A DNA stretch of 64,000 nucleotides. Source: Nocardioides jishulii. GTDB taxonomy: Bacteria > Actinomycetota > Actinomycetes > Propionibacteriales > Nocardioidaceae. The position numbers were made by a program, and so were the translations under genes. The notes under the pieces are model-generated. The model worked only from the letters and a program-made list of their open reading frames with translations, searched no databases and had not been told where the DNA came from. The stretch spans positions 2,232,001 to 2,296,000 of the forward strand of contig NZ_CP040748.1 in NCBI RefSeq assembly GCF_006007965.1. The letters run 5' to 3'. Below, piece by piece: positions 1-7,528 of this stretch; within the stretch, counting starts at the first letter, position 1, and every line of letters starts with the position of its first letter.

Positions 1-789
1 GTCGGTGTGCCGACGCAGCTCCTCGCGGTAGCGCGCCACGAGCAACAGCGCGTAGTCGGTTCCGGCGCCGATCACCAAGATGGTGAGGATGGCGTACGAC
101 TGCCCGTTGACCGTGAGGTCGGCGTACCTGGCCAGGAAGTAGATGAGCGCCTGCGAGCCGAAGAGCGCCACCCCCGCGCAGATGATGGGCAGGATCCACA
201 GCACCGGACTGCGGTAGGTCAGCAGCAGGATCACGATCACCACGCCCAGGGTCGCGAGGAGCAGCGTCGAATCGATGCCGCCGAAGGCCTCGGCAGAGTC
301 GGCCGCCTGTCCGCCCGACCCGGCGATGTAGACCTCTCCCCCGTCGAGCGTGGCGATCTCCCGCAGGTCGTCGGCTGCGTCGGGCATGGCGTTCCAGCCC
401 TCGGCCCCGAAGTTGAACGTGACGACGGTCTGCATCGCCTCGCCGTCCTCGGACGGGATCGGACCGACGACCTCCCCTTCGACCCCCTCCAGGTCGGCGA
501 AGGCGGACGCGTCCTCCGTCGCCGCCGCGATGTCTGCCCGAGTCAGCCCCGAGGACTTGGAGTACACGACGACCGTCGGGATGGCGTTCACGTCCTGGAA
601 CTGGGTCAGCTTCTCCAACGCCCGGGTCGACTCGGCACTGTCGGGGAGCCACGACGACGCCTCGTTGTTCTGCTCGTCGACCAGCTTGGCGGCGAACATG
701 GAGGAGCCGACTGTGAGCGCCAACCACAGGCCGAGCACGATCCACTTGCTGACGGGGCTGGTCAGGCGACCGGCAATCTGCCGATGCAT
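1..789 (-). CDS. MMPL family (RND-type) transporter, N-terminal part, cut by window edge
   Basis: The minus strand reads open from an ATG at 789 to the window edge, giving the first 263 residues. After a short cytoplasmic N-terminus comes TM1 (about residues 16-34), then a large extracytoplasmic domain (about 35-165) with the sequence LVDEQNNEASSWLP. A cluster of membrane helices follows, containing the GTDYALLLVARYREE signature typical of MmpL/YdfJ proteins. Such proteins export lipids or hydrophobic compounds using the proton gradient; the substrate here is unknown. An in-frame ATG at 825 is an alternative start, but neither has a clear ribosome site. The gene lies 92 bases downstream of the heliorhodopsin on the same strand and could be co-transcribed with it. 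Confidence 0.9.
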   Translation of the reverse strand, partial: MHRQIAGRLTSPVSKWIVLGLWLALTVGSSMFAAKLVDEQNNEASSWLPDSAESTRALEKLTQFQDVNAIPTVVVYSKSSGLTRADIAAATEDASAFADLEGVEGEVVGPIPSEDGEAMQTVVTFNFGAEGWNAMPDAADDLREIATLDGGEVYIAGSGGQAADSAEAFGGIDSTLLLATLGVVIVILLLTYRSPVLWILPIICAGVALFGSQALIYFLARYADLTVNGQSYAILTILVIGAGTDYALLLVARYREELRRHTD

Positions 790-881
790 CAGACCAGTGC
801 AGCACCACGGGAGTGCCGAGCGCATCAGGGTTTTCGCCCACCAGCGGGGCGTTTACCCAACGCGACGGAGGGCCCTGACGC

Positions 882-1658
882 CTATCCGGCCAGCGTGCCG
901 CCGAAGACCTGCCAGGCAAGGAGTGACTTGGCGACCAGGCTCAGGACGATGTAGATCGTCTCGCCGAACAGGTAGTCGCCCCACCTCCCCCGGGCTCGGT
1001 ACTGCAGCCACTGGTTGAGGGCGAAGATGTTGAAGAAGACGAAGAGCGAGACGACGATCGCGTAGACGAACCCGGGTGGGGTCGCGTCGGACGGCGACTG
1101 CGGCGCGACCACGTAGACCAGGACCGCGATCCACGGGACCGCCCCTGCGATGCACCCGAACCCGAACGGCAACCATCCGCCCCCGCCGACCTGCTCGTAC
1201 TTCTCCTGCACCCAGCCGAAGAAGATCATCGAGGCATTCACGCCCGCGATGGCCAGGAGGGCCGTCACGTCCGAGATCCCGACCAGCTGGGCGATCACCA
1301 CCATCATCAGCGATGACGACAGGGAGTACTCGACCCAGCGAGCCCGGTTGATCCCGCGCGCCAGGTCGGCCACGTAGCGGCGCCACCACACCGACGAGAC
1401 CACCAGGTGGGCGACGGCGGAGAGGGCGAGGAACGCCGCCACCGCCGGGCCGGTCGGGAGGTCGAACAGGACGGTGGGCGCCTGCGGCGCAGTGCCCGGT
1501 GGACCGGCCAGGTAGCTCGCCGTGACGGGGAGGGCGAAGTCGGTGGCCAGGACCACCACCGCCACGGCCTGCGCCACGTGGAGGGCAGCCGCCCCCAGGT
1601 TGAAGGCACGCAGCCGACGCTGACGCGCCTCAGGAACTGCCACGGTGGGACGGCTCAT
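882..1658 (-). CDS. heliorhodopsin
   Basis: This 258-residue seven-helix protein matches the heliorhodopsin family, retinal-binding light sensors inserted with the N-terminus inside, opposite to type-1 rhodopsins. Visible hallmarks are the helix-3 motif RWVEYSLSSS with E110 in the place of the Schiff-base counterion (E107 in the founding member 48C12), the helix-4 segment FFGWVQE, and helix 7 with GETIYIVLSLVAKSLLAWQVF. In helix 7, K244 is the retinal lysine (K241 in 48C12) and S240 its neighbour. H27 and H84 probably correspond to the conserved H23 and H80. The ion-pump motifs of type-1 rhodopsins are absent, so a sensory or regulatory role is expected. Length is normal for the family. A TACGGT box five bases before the ATG suggests a leaderless mRNA. 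No retinal or carotenoid synthesis gene is in the window. The MMPL exporter gene follows. Confidence 0.95.
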   Translation of the reverse strand: MSRPTVAVPEARQRRLRAFNLGAAALHVAQAVAVVVLATDFALPVTASYLAGPPGTAPQAPTVLFDLPTGPAVAAFLALSAVAHLVVSSVWWRRYVADLARGINRARWVEYSLSSSLMMVVIAQLVGISDVTALLAIAGVNASMIFFGWVQEKYEQVGGGGWLPFGFGCIAGAVPWIAVLVYVVAPQSPSDATPPGFVYAIVVSLFVFFNIFALNQWLQYRARGRWGDYLFGETIYIVLSLVAKSLLAWQVFGGTLAG

Positions 1659-1663
1659 GCCTC

Positions 1664-1669
1664 ACCGTA
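1664..1669 (-). promoter_or_regulatory. -10 box (TACGGT) of the heliorhodopsin gene
   Basis: A TANNNT hexamer lies five bases before the ATG at 1658, the spacing expected for a transcript that begins at or next to the start codon. There is no convincing -35 hexamer. The same arrangement recurs at several other genes in this window. Confidence 0.45.
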
Positions 1670-1818
1670 GCGGCCCGGCGGGCGTAGCGGCACCCCCTCT
1701 TCAGACCAGCGCAAGGACCTGCTCAGGGCCCTGTACGCCGCCCGCGACGAACGCCCGGCGACCGGCACGACCTAGGCTCGGTCGCAGCCTTCCCGATCAC
1801 CCGATGAACCGAGGACCC

Positions 1819-2139
1819 ATGCCCGCCAGCCGCTCCGCCCGCGAACGCAAGGCCCAGGTCTCCGCCGGCCCCTTGGCCGACGTGAAGATCGAGGTCGGGC
1901 CCGACGACCAGTTCGTCTACAAGATCCACTGCACCGAGTGCACGAGTCCGCGACCGGGCACCGGAGAGCGGCAGTGGGGCACCCACCGCCGCGGCGAGGA
2001 CAACGGCTACATGGCGGCCATGGACCGGTGGATCTTCCACCTCGCCGACCGCCATCCTGACGCCGACGCACCGTGCCTCGCCTACCTGCCCCAGGCCCAG
2101 CAGCGGTTGCAAGAGCGGCGTACGCCCCCCTCCGCCTGA
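1819..2139 (+). CDS. conserved small protein of unknown function
   Basis: This 106-residue, soluble, hydrophilic protein starts at the ATG at 1819, which has GAGGA just upstream; an ATG at 1804 is also possible. The N-terminus is basic (PASRSARERKAQ). The centre reads VYKIHCTECTSPRPGTGERQWGTHRRGEDNG, cut here by its own Cys-x2-Cys pair, which could be half of a zinc site. The C-terminus contains WIFHLADRHPDADAPCLAY. No family is recognised. A TAGGCT hexamer at 1773-1778 could be the -10 element. The gene is divergent from the heliorhodopsin, and its function cannot be inferred. Confidence 0.6.
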   Translation: MPASRSARERKAQVSAGPLADVKIEVGPDDQFVYKIHCTECTSPRPGTGERQWGTHRRGEDNGYMAAMDRWIFHLADRHPDADAPCLAYLPQAQQRLQERRTPPSA

Positions 2140-2248
2140 GGAGTCTCCCGACGCTCGAGGCATGACTCGGCCCCAAGTGGGGAACGAGACCGGCGTTACC
2201 CCTCGCCGCGTCCAGACGGGTCGCGGCGGCGAACACTCGGGAGACATC

Positions 2249-2728
2249 ATGGCCAAGAAGATCGGATTCCTCCTCGGAATGGGCACCGGATACGTCCTGG
2301 GCGCTCGCGCTGGACGTGAGCGCTACGAGCAGATCGCCAGCAAGGCCCGCGGCCTGTGGCGCGACCCCCGGGTCCAGGCCAAGGCGGAGCAGGCGCAGAG
2401 CCTCGCCAAGGAGAAGGCGGGGCAGGCCGGCAGCACCGCGAAGGAGAAGGCGGGCGTGGCTGGTCAGGCGGTCAAGGAGAAGGCGGGGCAGGCCACACAC
2501 TCCGCCAAGGACAAGATGAGCCGCAGCGACTCCTCGTCCGACTCCGCCACGACGAGCAGCACCACGGCCGGCAGCACGAGCGGCACCGGCGCCCCCGCGA
2601 GCACCACCATCCCGCCGCGGCCGCCCTCTCCGCCCACCAGCACCGGCAGCCCGACGACCAACGACCCGGCCACGCCCTCGGGCAAGCTGCCGCCCCACAC
2701 GGGTGGCCCCGGTGGGACCCTGTCATGA
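2249..2728 (+). CDS. YtxH domain protein
   Basis: The 159-residue product starts at an ATG preceded by GGGAGA. The N-terminus MAKKIGFLLGMGTGYVLGARAGRERYEQI is the YtxH-type glycine-rich membrane anchor followed by a basic stretch. Residues about 40-90 are several copies of an AKEKAG-like amphipathic repeat rich in Ala, Lys and Gln, resembling LEA-type helices. The C-terminal half is a low-complexity Ser/Thr/Pro tail. It begins a tightly packed four-gene operon with a holin-like protein, a DUF3618 protein and YihY, all membrane-associated, so a role in envelope or stress physiology is likely. The specific function is unknown. Confidence 0.8.
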   Translation: MAKKIGFLLGMGTGYVLGARAGRERYEQIASKARGLWRDPRVQAKAEQAQSLAKEKAGQAGSTAKEKAGVAGQAVKEKAGQATHSAKDKMSRSDSSSDSATTSSTTAGSTSGTGAPASTTIPPRPPSPPTSTGSPTTNDPATPSGKLPPHTGGPGGTLS

Positions 2729-3168
2729 GCCACCAGGACCCGTCCGTCAGCCACGTGACCGGGAGTCCAGCGGCCACCGGGCACGACCCCACGACCGGCG
2801 AGCTCGTCTCGCAGCTGTCGAACGAGGTCTCCCGGCTCGTCCGTGACGAGTTCCGGCTCGCCCAGGTCGAGGTCACGGGCAAGGCCAAGAAGGCCGGCGT
2901 GGGCCTGGGCATGTTCGGCGCCGCGGGCATCATCGCGCTCTACGGGGTCGGGGTGCTTCTCGCAGCCATCGTCCTCGCGCTGGCGCTCGTGATGGACACC
3001 TGGCTCGCGGCGCTGATCGTCGCAGTCGTGCTCCTCGTCGTGGCGGCCATCAACGCCTTGATGGGCAAGAAGCGCGTCGATGCGGCCTCTCCCCCGGTCC
3101 CGACCCGAGCCATGGCCGGAGTCAAGGAGGACGTTGACACGGTGCGCCACCCCGGGGACCACCACTGA
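2725..3168 (+). CDS. holin-superfamily III-like membrane protein
   Basis: The 147-residue product has a start overlapping the previous stop (ATGA), implying translational coupling. An amphipathic N-terminal segment with VSRLVRDEFRLAQVEVTGKAK precedes two hydrophobic helices (about residues 62-85 and 90-112), the pattern of the actinobacterial phage-holin-3_6 family (PF07332). These are normal chromosomal genes in actinobacteria despite the holin name, and no phage genes are nearby. It probably acts in the cytoplasmic membrane with the YtxH and DUF3618 products of the same operon. Function is not established. Confidence 0.8.
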   Translation: MSHQDPSVSHVTGSPAATGHDPTTGELVSQLSNEVSRLVRDEFRLAQVEVTGKAKKAGVGLGMFGAAGIIALYGVGVLLAAIVLALALVMDTWLAALIVAVVLLVVAAINALMGKKRVDAASPPVPTRAMAGVKEDVDTVRHPGDHH

Positions 3169-3212
3169 GCCGCCCGGCCTCCCACGAAACAGCTCACTTC
3201 TAGGAGTCCCTG

Positions 3213-3554
3213 ATGAGTGAATCCACCCCTCCCACTCCCGACGGCGGCCGCCACCGCCAGACTGACCCCACCGACGACGATCCGCAGGTCGCCGCCCTCC
3301 AGGCCGACATCGACCAGGCACGCGAGGAGCTGGCAGAGACCGTCGACCAGCTCCACGCCAAGCTGGACGTGAAGGCGCGGGCTTCGGCGAGCGCCCAGGA
3401 CACGGCCGCGAAGGCCAAGGAGAAGGTCCTCGACGACCAGGGCAAACCGCGTCCGGAAGCCCTCGGCGCGGTCGTCGCCGGCGTCCTCGTGGTCATCGTG
3501 GTGGTCATGCTCAAACGACGCTCGCGGCGGCGTACGTCGTCGAGGTGGAACTGA
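3213..3554 (+). CDS. DUF3618 domain protein
   Basis: The 113-residue product starts at ATG 3213 after TAGGAG. The core (about residues 25-60, containing QADIDQAREELAETVDQLHAKL) is the DUF3618 amphipathic helix. A single C-terminal transmembrane helix (about 85-102) follows, then a very basic tail RRSRRRTSSR. It is the third member of the envelope operon. Its stop overlaps the start of the YihY gene by one base. DUF3618 proteins are common beside holin-like and YtxH genes in actinobacteria, but no biochemical role is known. Confidence 0.85.
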   Translation: MSESTPPTPDGGRHRQTDPTDDDPQVAALQADIDQAREELAETVDQLHAKLDVKARASASAQDTAAKAKEKVLDDQGKPRPEALGAVVAGVLVVIVVVMLKRRSRRRTSSRWN

Positions 3555-4735
3555 TGTTCGGACTCGGCAAGTCGGGCGACAAGGACACCGCCGGGAAGTC
3601 GCACCAGAGTCTCGCCACCGCGAGCGACCGGGCGCACGACCGTCCCGACGACCCCGGGCCCGACAGCAAGGACAGCGCGCTCGACCACGCGCCCAGCCAC
3701 GAGCACGACGCGGCCGACAAGCCCGACTCCCCCACCGACCTCACCAAGCCGTCGTGGCTCTACACCGTCAGGTCGACGGTGCGTGAGTTCTCGGAGGACG
3801 AGTGCACCGACCTCGCTGCCGCGTTGACCTACTACTCGATCCTGGCGCTCTTCCCAGCCGCGATCGCGTTGCTCTCCCTGGTGGGTGTGGTGGGCCAGGG
3901 AGAGAAGACCGTCGAGACCCTCCTCACCATGCTGCGTGACCTCGGGGCGGGTGGCGCGGCGGACACCCTCGAACCCACGCTGGTCCAGCTCAGTCAGAGC
4001 ACGGGCGCCGGTTGGGGACTCCTCATCGGTCTGGCCGCCGCCCTCTGGTCGGCCTCCGGCTACGTCAACGCCTTCAGCCGGGGCATGAACCGCATCTACG
4101 AGATCGACGAGGGGCGTCCGATCTGGAAGCTCCGACCGATGATGCTGCTGATCACCGCCGTCACGATCCTGCTGACGGCCCTCGTGGCACTCGGCCTGAT
4201 CGTCACCGGTCCCGCAGCCGAGGTGGTCGGCGACACGATCGGTCTGGGTTCCACCGCCGTCACCGTCTGGAACATCGCCAAGTGGCCGGTCCTGCTGCTG
4301 GTGGTCATCCTGATCGTGGCCCTGCTCTACTACTCCACCCCCAACGTGAAGCAGCCGAAGTTCCGCTGGCTCAGCGTGGGCGCCACCGTCGCCATCGTGG
4401 TGTGGGTGCTGGCGTCGGCGGGCTTCGGCCTCTACGTCGCCAACTTCTCCAACTACAACCGCACCTACGGCTCGCTGGCCGGCGTCATCGTCTTCCTCCT
4501 GTGGCTGTGGATCACCAACCTCGCCCTGCTCTTCGGGGCCGAGCTGGACGCAGAGCTCGAACGAGCCCGAGAGCTCCAGGCCGGCATGCCGGCCGAGGAG
4601 ACGATCCAGCTGCCGCCGCGCGACACCACGAAGAGCGAGAAGGCGGCGAAGAAGCGTCAGAAGGACGTGGCCCGTGCCCGGGCGCTACGTCGCTCCCGCG
4701 GGGAGCGGCAGGAGAGCCGCGCCCCTTCGGCCTGA
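3554..4735 (+). CDS. YihY/virulence factor BrkB family membrane protein
   Basis: The 393-residue product starts at the ATG overlapping the DUF3618 stop (TGATG), preceded by GAGGTGG; a GTG at 3545 is in frame but less likely. After a roughly 65-residue acidic, disordered N-terminus comes the YihY/BrkB core: DLAAALTYYSILALFPA, then WSASGYVNAFSRGMNRIYE, and about six transmembrane helices. The end of the core has NYNRTYGSLAGVIVFLLWLW and LALLFGAELDAE. A basic cytoplasmic tail rich in Lys and Arg closes the protein. The family was once called ribonuclease BN in error. It is thought to act in the membrane, possibly in transport, and its function is unresolved. A second member starts at 63770. Confidence 0.92.
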   Translation: MFGLGKSGDKDTAGKSHQSLATASDRAHDRPDDPGPDSKDSALDHAPSHEHDAADKPDSPTDLTKPSWLYTVRSTVREFSEDECTDLAAALTYYSILALFPAAIALLSLVGVVGQGEKTVETLLTMLRDLGAGGAADTLEPTLVQLSQSTGAGWGLLIGLAAALWSASGYVNAFSRGMNRIYEIDEGRPIWKLRPMMLLITAVTILLTALVALGLIVTGPAAEVVGDTIGLGSTAVTVWNIAKWPVLLLVVILIVALLYYSTPNVKQPKFRWLSVGATVAIVVWVLASAGFGLYVANFSNYNRTYGSLAGVIVFLLWLWITNLALLFGAELDAELERARELQAGMPAEETIQLPPRDTTKSEKAAKKRQKDVARARALRRSRGERQESRAPSA

Positions 4736-4754
4736 GGTTCGACGGGCTGGTGCG

Positions 4755-4786
4755 CGAGGGGGTCGGCCATGCGCCCGGCCCCCTCG
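4755..4786. terminator. bidirectional terminator between YihY and the RNB ribonuclease gene
   Basis: Twelve-base arms (CGAGGGGGTCGG at 4755-4766 and CCGGCCCCCTCG at 4775-4786, one wobble pair) with an eight-base loop lie between two convergent genes. Confidence 0.65.
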
Positions 4787-4808
4787 TCGTACGCCCGGGC
4801 GACCGGAG

Positions 4809-6311
4809 TCAGCCGACCTCGAAGCGGACCGTGCGAGTCGCGGGATCGGCCTCCGTCAGCACCACCGTGATCTCCTCGCCCAACGGCAGGGGCCGTGTGC
4901 CTTCGGCCCTGGCCTCGATGGCGGGCTCCAGGATCGTGATGTCTCCGCGTTCGGGCCGCTTCTCGTCCACCTCCATCACCGCAGCGGCGAAGCGCTCACC
5001 GACACGGTCGTGCAGCAGTACCGCCTCGGTCAGGTTGAGGACCTCGCGCGCGTACCTGCCCGCCAGGGTTCCGGACTCGCGCATCACCGCCGGCACCGAG
5101 TCCAGCTTGTCGAGCACCCACCCGGGCACCGGCTCGCCCGCGCTCAGCGCCACGCAGATCTCGCCGGCGTAGCGGTCGACCAGGCGGCGCAGCGGAGCGG
5201 TGACGTGGGCGTAGTCGGCCGCGACAGCTGCGTGCCCGGTGTGGTCGGGCAGCTCACCGTCGAAGCCGACGTAGCCGCTGCCCCTGAAGAGCCGCGTGCA
5301 GGCAAGCACCATGGCTGCGTGACGGGAGTCGGCGGGGTCGAGGGAGCGTACGAACTCCGGGTAGGACGTCTCTGGCGCCCAGGCGATCCCCAGCGCGTGT
5401 GCCGTGGCACGGAGCCGGTCGACGTCGCGCTCCTCGGCCGGCGGCAGCGTCCGGAGCAGCCCGACGCGCGCCCCGACCATCAGGGAGGCGGCGGCCATGC
5501 CGGTGAGCAGCGAGATCTGCGCGTTCCACTCCTCCACCGGGATCAGGCTCCGGAACTCCAGCTGCCACCTGTCCTCAGTGATGACGATCTCCTGCTCCGG
5601 CAGGGGCAGGCTGACCCCGCCTCGCGCGGCCTCCAGCGCGATCCGCAAGGGGCCGACCTCGGCGAGCAGGCGGAGCGTGGACTCTCCCACCGAACCCTTC
5701 TCCGCATCGCTGGCGGCACCGCCGACGACGGCCTGCGCCTCCTCGTACGACAGCTGCGCCCGCGAACGCACCATCGCCCGCTCGACGGTGGCGGCGGTGC
5801 GCTCCCCCGCGGAGTCCAGAGCGATGGTCCACAGGATCGCCGGGCGGACCTGGTCCGGCAGCAGCGAGCCGGCCTGCTCGGAGATCACCGGCGGATGCAG
5901 CGGGATCTTCGAGTCGGCCCCGTAGAGCGTCTGCCCCCTCTTGTTGGCCTCCACGTCGACCGGGTCGCCGGGAGTGACGAAGGCGCCGACGTCGGCGATC
6001 GCGTAGTGGACGACGAAACCGTCGCCGTCGCGTTCGACGTGCAGCGCCTGGTCCAGGTCACGGGCACCGGGCGGGTCGATGGTGACGAACTCGATGTCCG
6101 TCCGGTCGAGCCCGGGCAGGCGCGGTGCCGCCGCTGCCGCCTCGGCGGCGGCCACCACCTCGGCAGGAAACTCCTCGCTCACCGCGAGCTCGTCCCGGAT
6201 GGCTGCGATCCCGTCGCGCAGGGCCTGCTCCCCGGGGAAGGCCACCCCCGGTCGGGAGCCGGCGGGTGGCGGACCGACGGGGTGGACGCGGAGGAAGCGC
6301 GGACTGGCCAT
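4809..6311 (-). CDS. RNB-domain exoribonuclease (RNase II/R family)
   Basis: The 500-residue product is of the short actinobacterial RNB-domain type. The catalytic Mg-binding motif DPPGARDLDQAL lies at residues 79-90 (D79, D85 and D87 as acidic ligands), followed by HYAIADVGAFV and, later, APLRRLVDRY. These are standard RNB signatures for 3'-to-5' hydrolysis of RNA. It lacks the N-terminal cold-shock and C-terminal S1 domains of full-length RNase R, so substrate binding must differ. A TAGGGT box six bases before the ATG indicates a leaderless transcript. It is convergent with the YihY gene and separated from it by a hairpin. Confidence 0.93.
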   Translation of the reverse strand: MASPRFLRVHPVGPPPAGSRPGVAFPGEQALRDGIAAIRDELAVSEEFPAEVVAAAEAAAAAPRLPGLDRTDIEFVTIDPPGARDLDQALHVERDGDGFVVHYAIADVGAFVTPGDPVDVEANKRGQTLYGADSKIPLHPPVISEQAGSLLPDQVRPAILWTIALDSAGERTAATVERAMVRSRAQLSYEEAQAVVGGAASDAEKGSVGESTLRLLAEVGPLRIALEAARGGVSLPLPEQEIVITEDRWQLEFRSLIPVEEWNAQISLLTGMAAASLMVGARVGLLRTLPPAEERDVDRLRATAHALGIAWAPETSYPEFVRSLDPADSRHAAMVLACTRLFRGSGYVGFDGELPDHTGHAAVAADYAHVTAPLRRLVDRYAGEICVALSAGEPVPGWVLDKLDSVPAVMRESGTLAGRYAREVLNLTEAVLLHDRVGERFAAAVMEVDEKRPERGDITILEPAIEARAEGTRPLPLGEEITVVLTEADPATRTVRFEVG

Positions 6312-6317
6312 GGGGGC

Positions 6318-6323
6318 ACCCTA
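6318..6323 (-). promoter_or_regulatory. -10 box (TAGGGT) of the RNB ribonuclease gene, leaderless
   Basis: The hexamer is followed by six bases (GCCCCC) and then the ATG at 6311. There is no ribosome-binding site, so transcription probably starts at the start codon. Confidence 0.55.
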
Positions 6324-6344
6324 ACCATCGCCACCCACCCTGCA

Positions 6345-6818
6345 TCATGCTGCCGCCAGCACCACCGGGTTCTCGCAGGCCGTGGCCCACGCCGCGATCC
6401 GAGCGCGGATCTCGCGCCCCAGGAGCCACTGCCCGATGGGTTCGGCGACACCCCGCAACCAGGCAGGTCGCACGGTGTAGGTGTACTTCCACACCGCCCG
6501 GGTGCCGGCGACCCCGCCGCGCGTCTCCGGCACGAAGCGCCAGCCTCCCCCGAAGGAGGCGAAGAACCACGGGCCGCTCACCATCGTCATGCCGACCGAG
6601 GTCGGCGGACGGTAGGAGACGTACTCCGAGACCATGCGGGGGCCGACGCGGGCACGGGTCCACGTGCGTACGCCCTTGGCGGGGGCGTCGGCGTCGATCA
6701 GGCGCTGCTCGCGGATGAAGGGGTCCCACCGCAGCCTGACCTCGCCCGTCGTCTGCGACACGGCGAAGGCCTTCTCCGGCTCCACCGGCACCCACGTCTG
6801 CGCCATCACCTGGGGCAT
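6345..6818 (-). CDS. SRPBCC (START/polyketide-cyclase-like) family protein
   Basis: The 157-residue product starts at the ATG at 6818, which has GGAGG at ideal spacing; longer in-frame extensions look non-coding. The N-terminus AQTWVPVEPEKAFAVSQ and the segment LRWDPFIREQRLID are typical of the helix-grip fold that encloses small hydrophobic ligands. A tryptophan- and glycine-rich middle (MVSGPWFFASFGGGWRF) and a C-terminal amphipathic helix (about 130-150) complete the fold. It is the next gene upstream of the RNB ribonuclease on the same strand, but that gene has its own -10 box. The ligand and role are unknown. Confidence 0.8.
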   Translation of the reverse strand: MPQVMAQTWVPVEPEKAFAVSQTTGEVRLRWDPFIREQRLIDADAPAKGVRTWTRARVGPRMVSEYVSYRPPTSVGMTMVSGPWFFASFGGGWRFVPETRGGVAGTRAVWKYTYTVRPAWLRGVAEPIGQWLLGREIRARIAAWATACENPVVLAAA

Positions 6819-6985
6819 CTCGACCTCCTGCTCGACCGGGCTGCTCGACCCGATTGTCCGACCGTAGCGACCACGGGCGCGGCTCGGCGGGACCGTCCGC
6901 CCGCGCGCCCGGGCAGAGCCGGCACTGGTCAAGGACGTCCGTCAGCACCACACTGAGGAGCTCGATGACGAGGGAGGGAACGGTC

Positions 6986-7498
6986 ATGGGACTGGTCACG
7001 GACGTACGGGTGCGCCAACCTGCCAAGCACGACCTGGTGGACAGGAGGTTCGTGGTGTCCGGTGTGGGCAGCGGCTTCGAGGGCACCATCGGCATGCGAC
7101 TCCTCGGGCCGGGCAACTCGGTGATCGGCACCGGCCATGCGCAGTCCGAGGGCGGTGGCCACGGGATCGGCGAGTTCACCGGCACCGTCACCGTCGACCG
7201 ACCGCCCCGTCCCGGGACGCGGTGCACCCTCGAGGTCTTCGGCGACAACCCCGGGTTGCCGGACGAGGGACCCAGCCCCGGTTTCCACACGCGTCGGGTC
7301 GAGGTGATCGTCTTCCCGGACCTGGCCGGCTGGCTGCTCTACCGGGTCGAGCCGGGTGACACGCTCACCGGGATCGTGCGGCGCCTGAGGGACCACGGCC
7401 GGGTCACGGTCGCCCAGGTGGTCGCAGCCAACCCGATCATCACCGACCCCGACACGATCGAGGTGGGCTGGCGCCTGCGGATCCCGCTCAAGCGCTGA
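6986..7498 (+). CDS. Gmad2 immunoglobulin-like plus LysM domain protein
   Basis: The 170-residue product is predicted from the ATG at 6986, which follows AGGGAGGG; an in-frame ATG at 6965 with TGAGGAG is an alternative that adds seven residues. Residues about 5-110 form a Gmad2-type beta-sandwich (RFVVSGVGSGFEGTIGMRL, then GEFTGTVTV). Residues about 115-170 are a LysM peptidoglycan-binding module (YRVEPGDTLTGIVRRL, ending EVGWRLRIPL). No signal peptide is visible, which is odd for a protein expected to touch the wall, so it may work inside the cell or leave by another route. It is divergent from the SRPBCC gene. Confidence 0.8.
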   Translation: MGLVTDVRVRQPAKHDLVDRRFVVSGVGSGFEGTIGMRLLGPGNSVIGTGHAQSEGGGHGIGEFTGTVTVDRPPRPGTRCTLEVFGDNPGLPDEGPSPGFHTRRVEVIVFPDLAGWLLYRVEPGDTLTGIVRRLRDHGRVTVAQVVAANPIITDPDTIEVGWRLRIPLKR

Positions 7499-7525
7499 CG
7501 ACGTCCGTCACACGCACGGACGTCG
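7499..7525. terminator. bidirectional hairpin terminator
   Basis: Perfect ten-base arms (CGACGTCCGT / ACGGACGTCG) with a seven-base loop lie between the convergent LysM-protein and alcohol dehydrogenase genes. There is no U-run on the plus side. Confidence 0.55.
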
Positions 7526-7528
7526 GTC

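Noticed and set aside
2725..3168. Holin-like gene as evidence of a prophage
   Set aside because: It belongs to an ordinary actinobacterial envelope operon. No integrase, capsid, terminase or attachment site is nearby.
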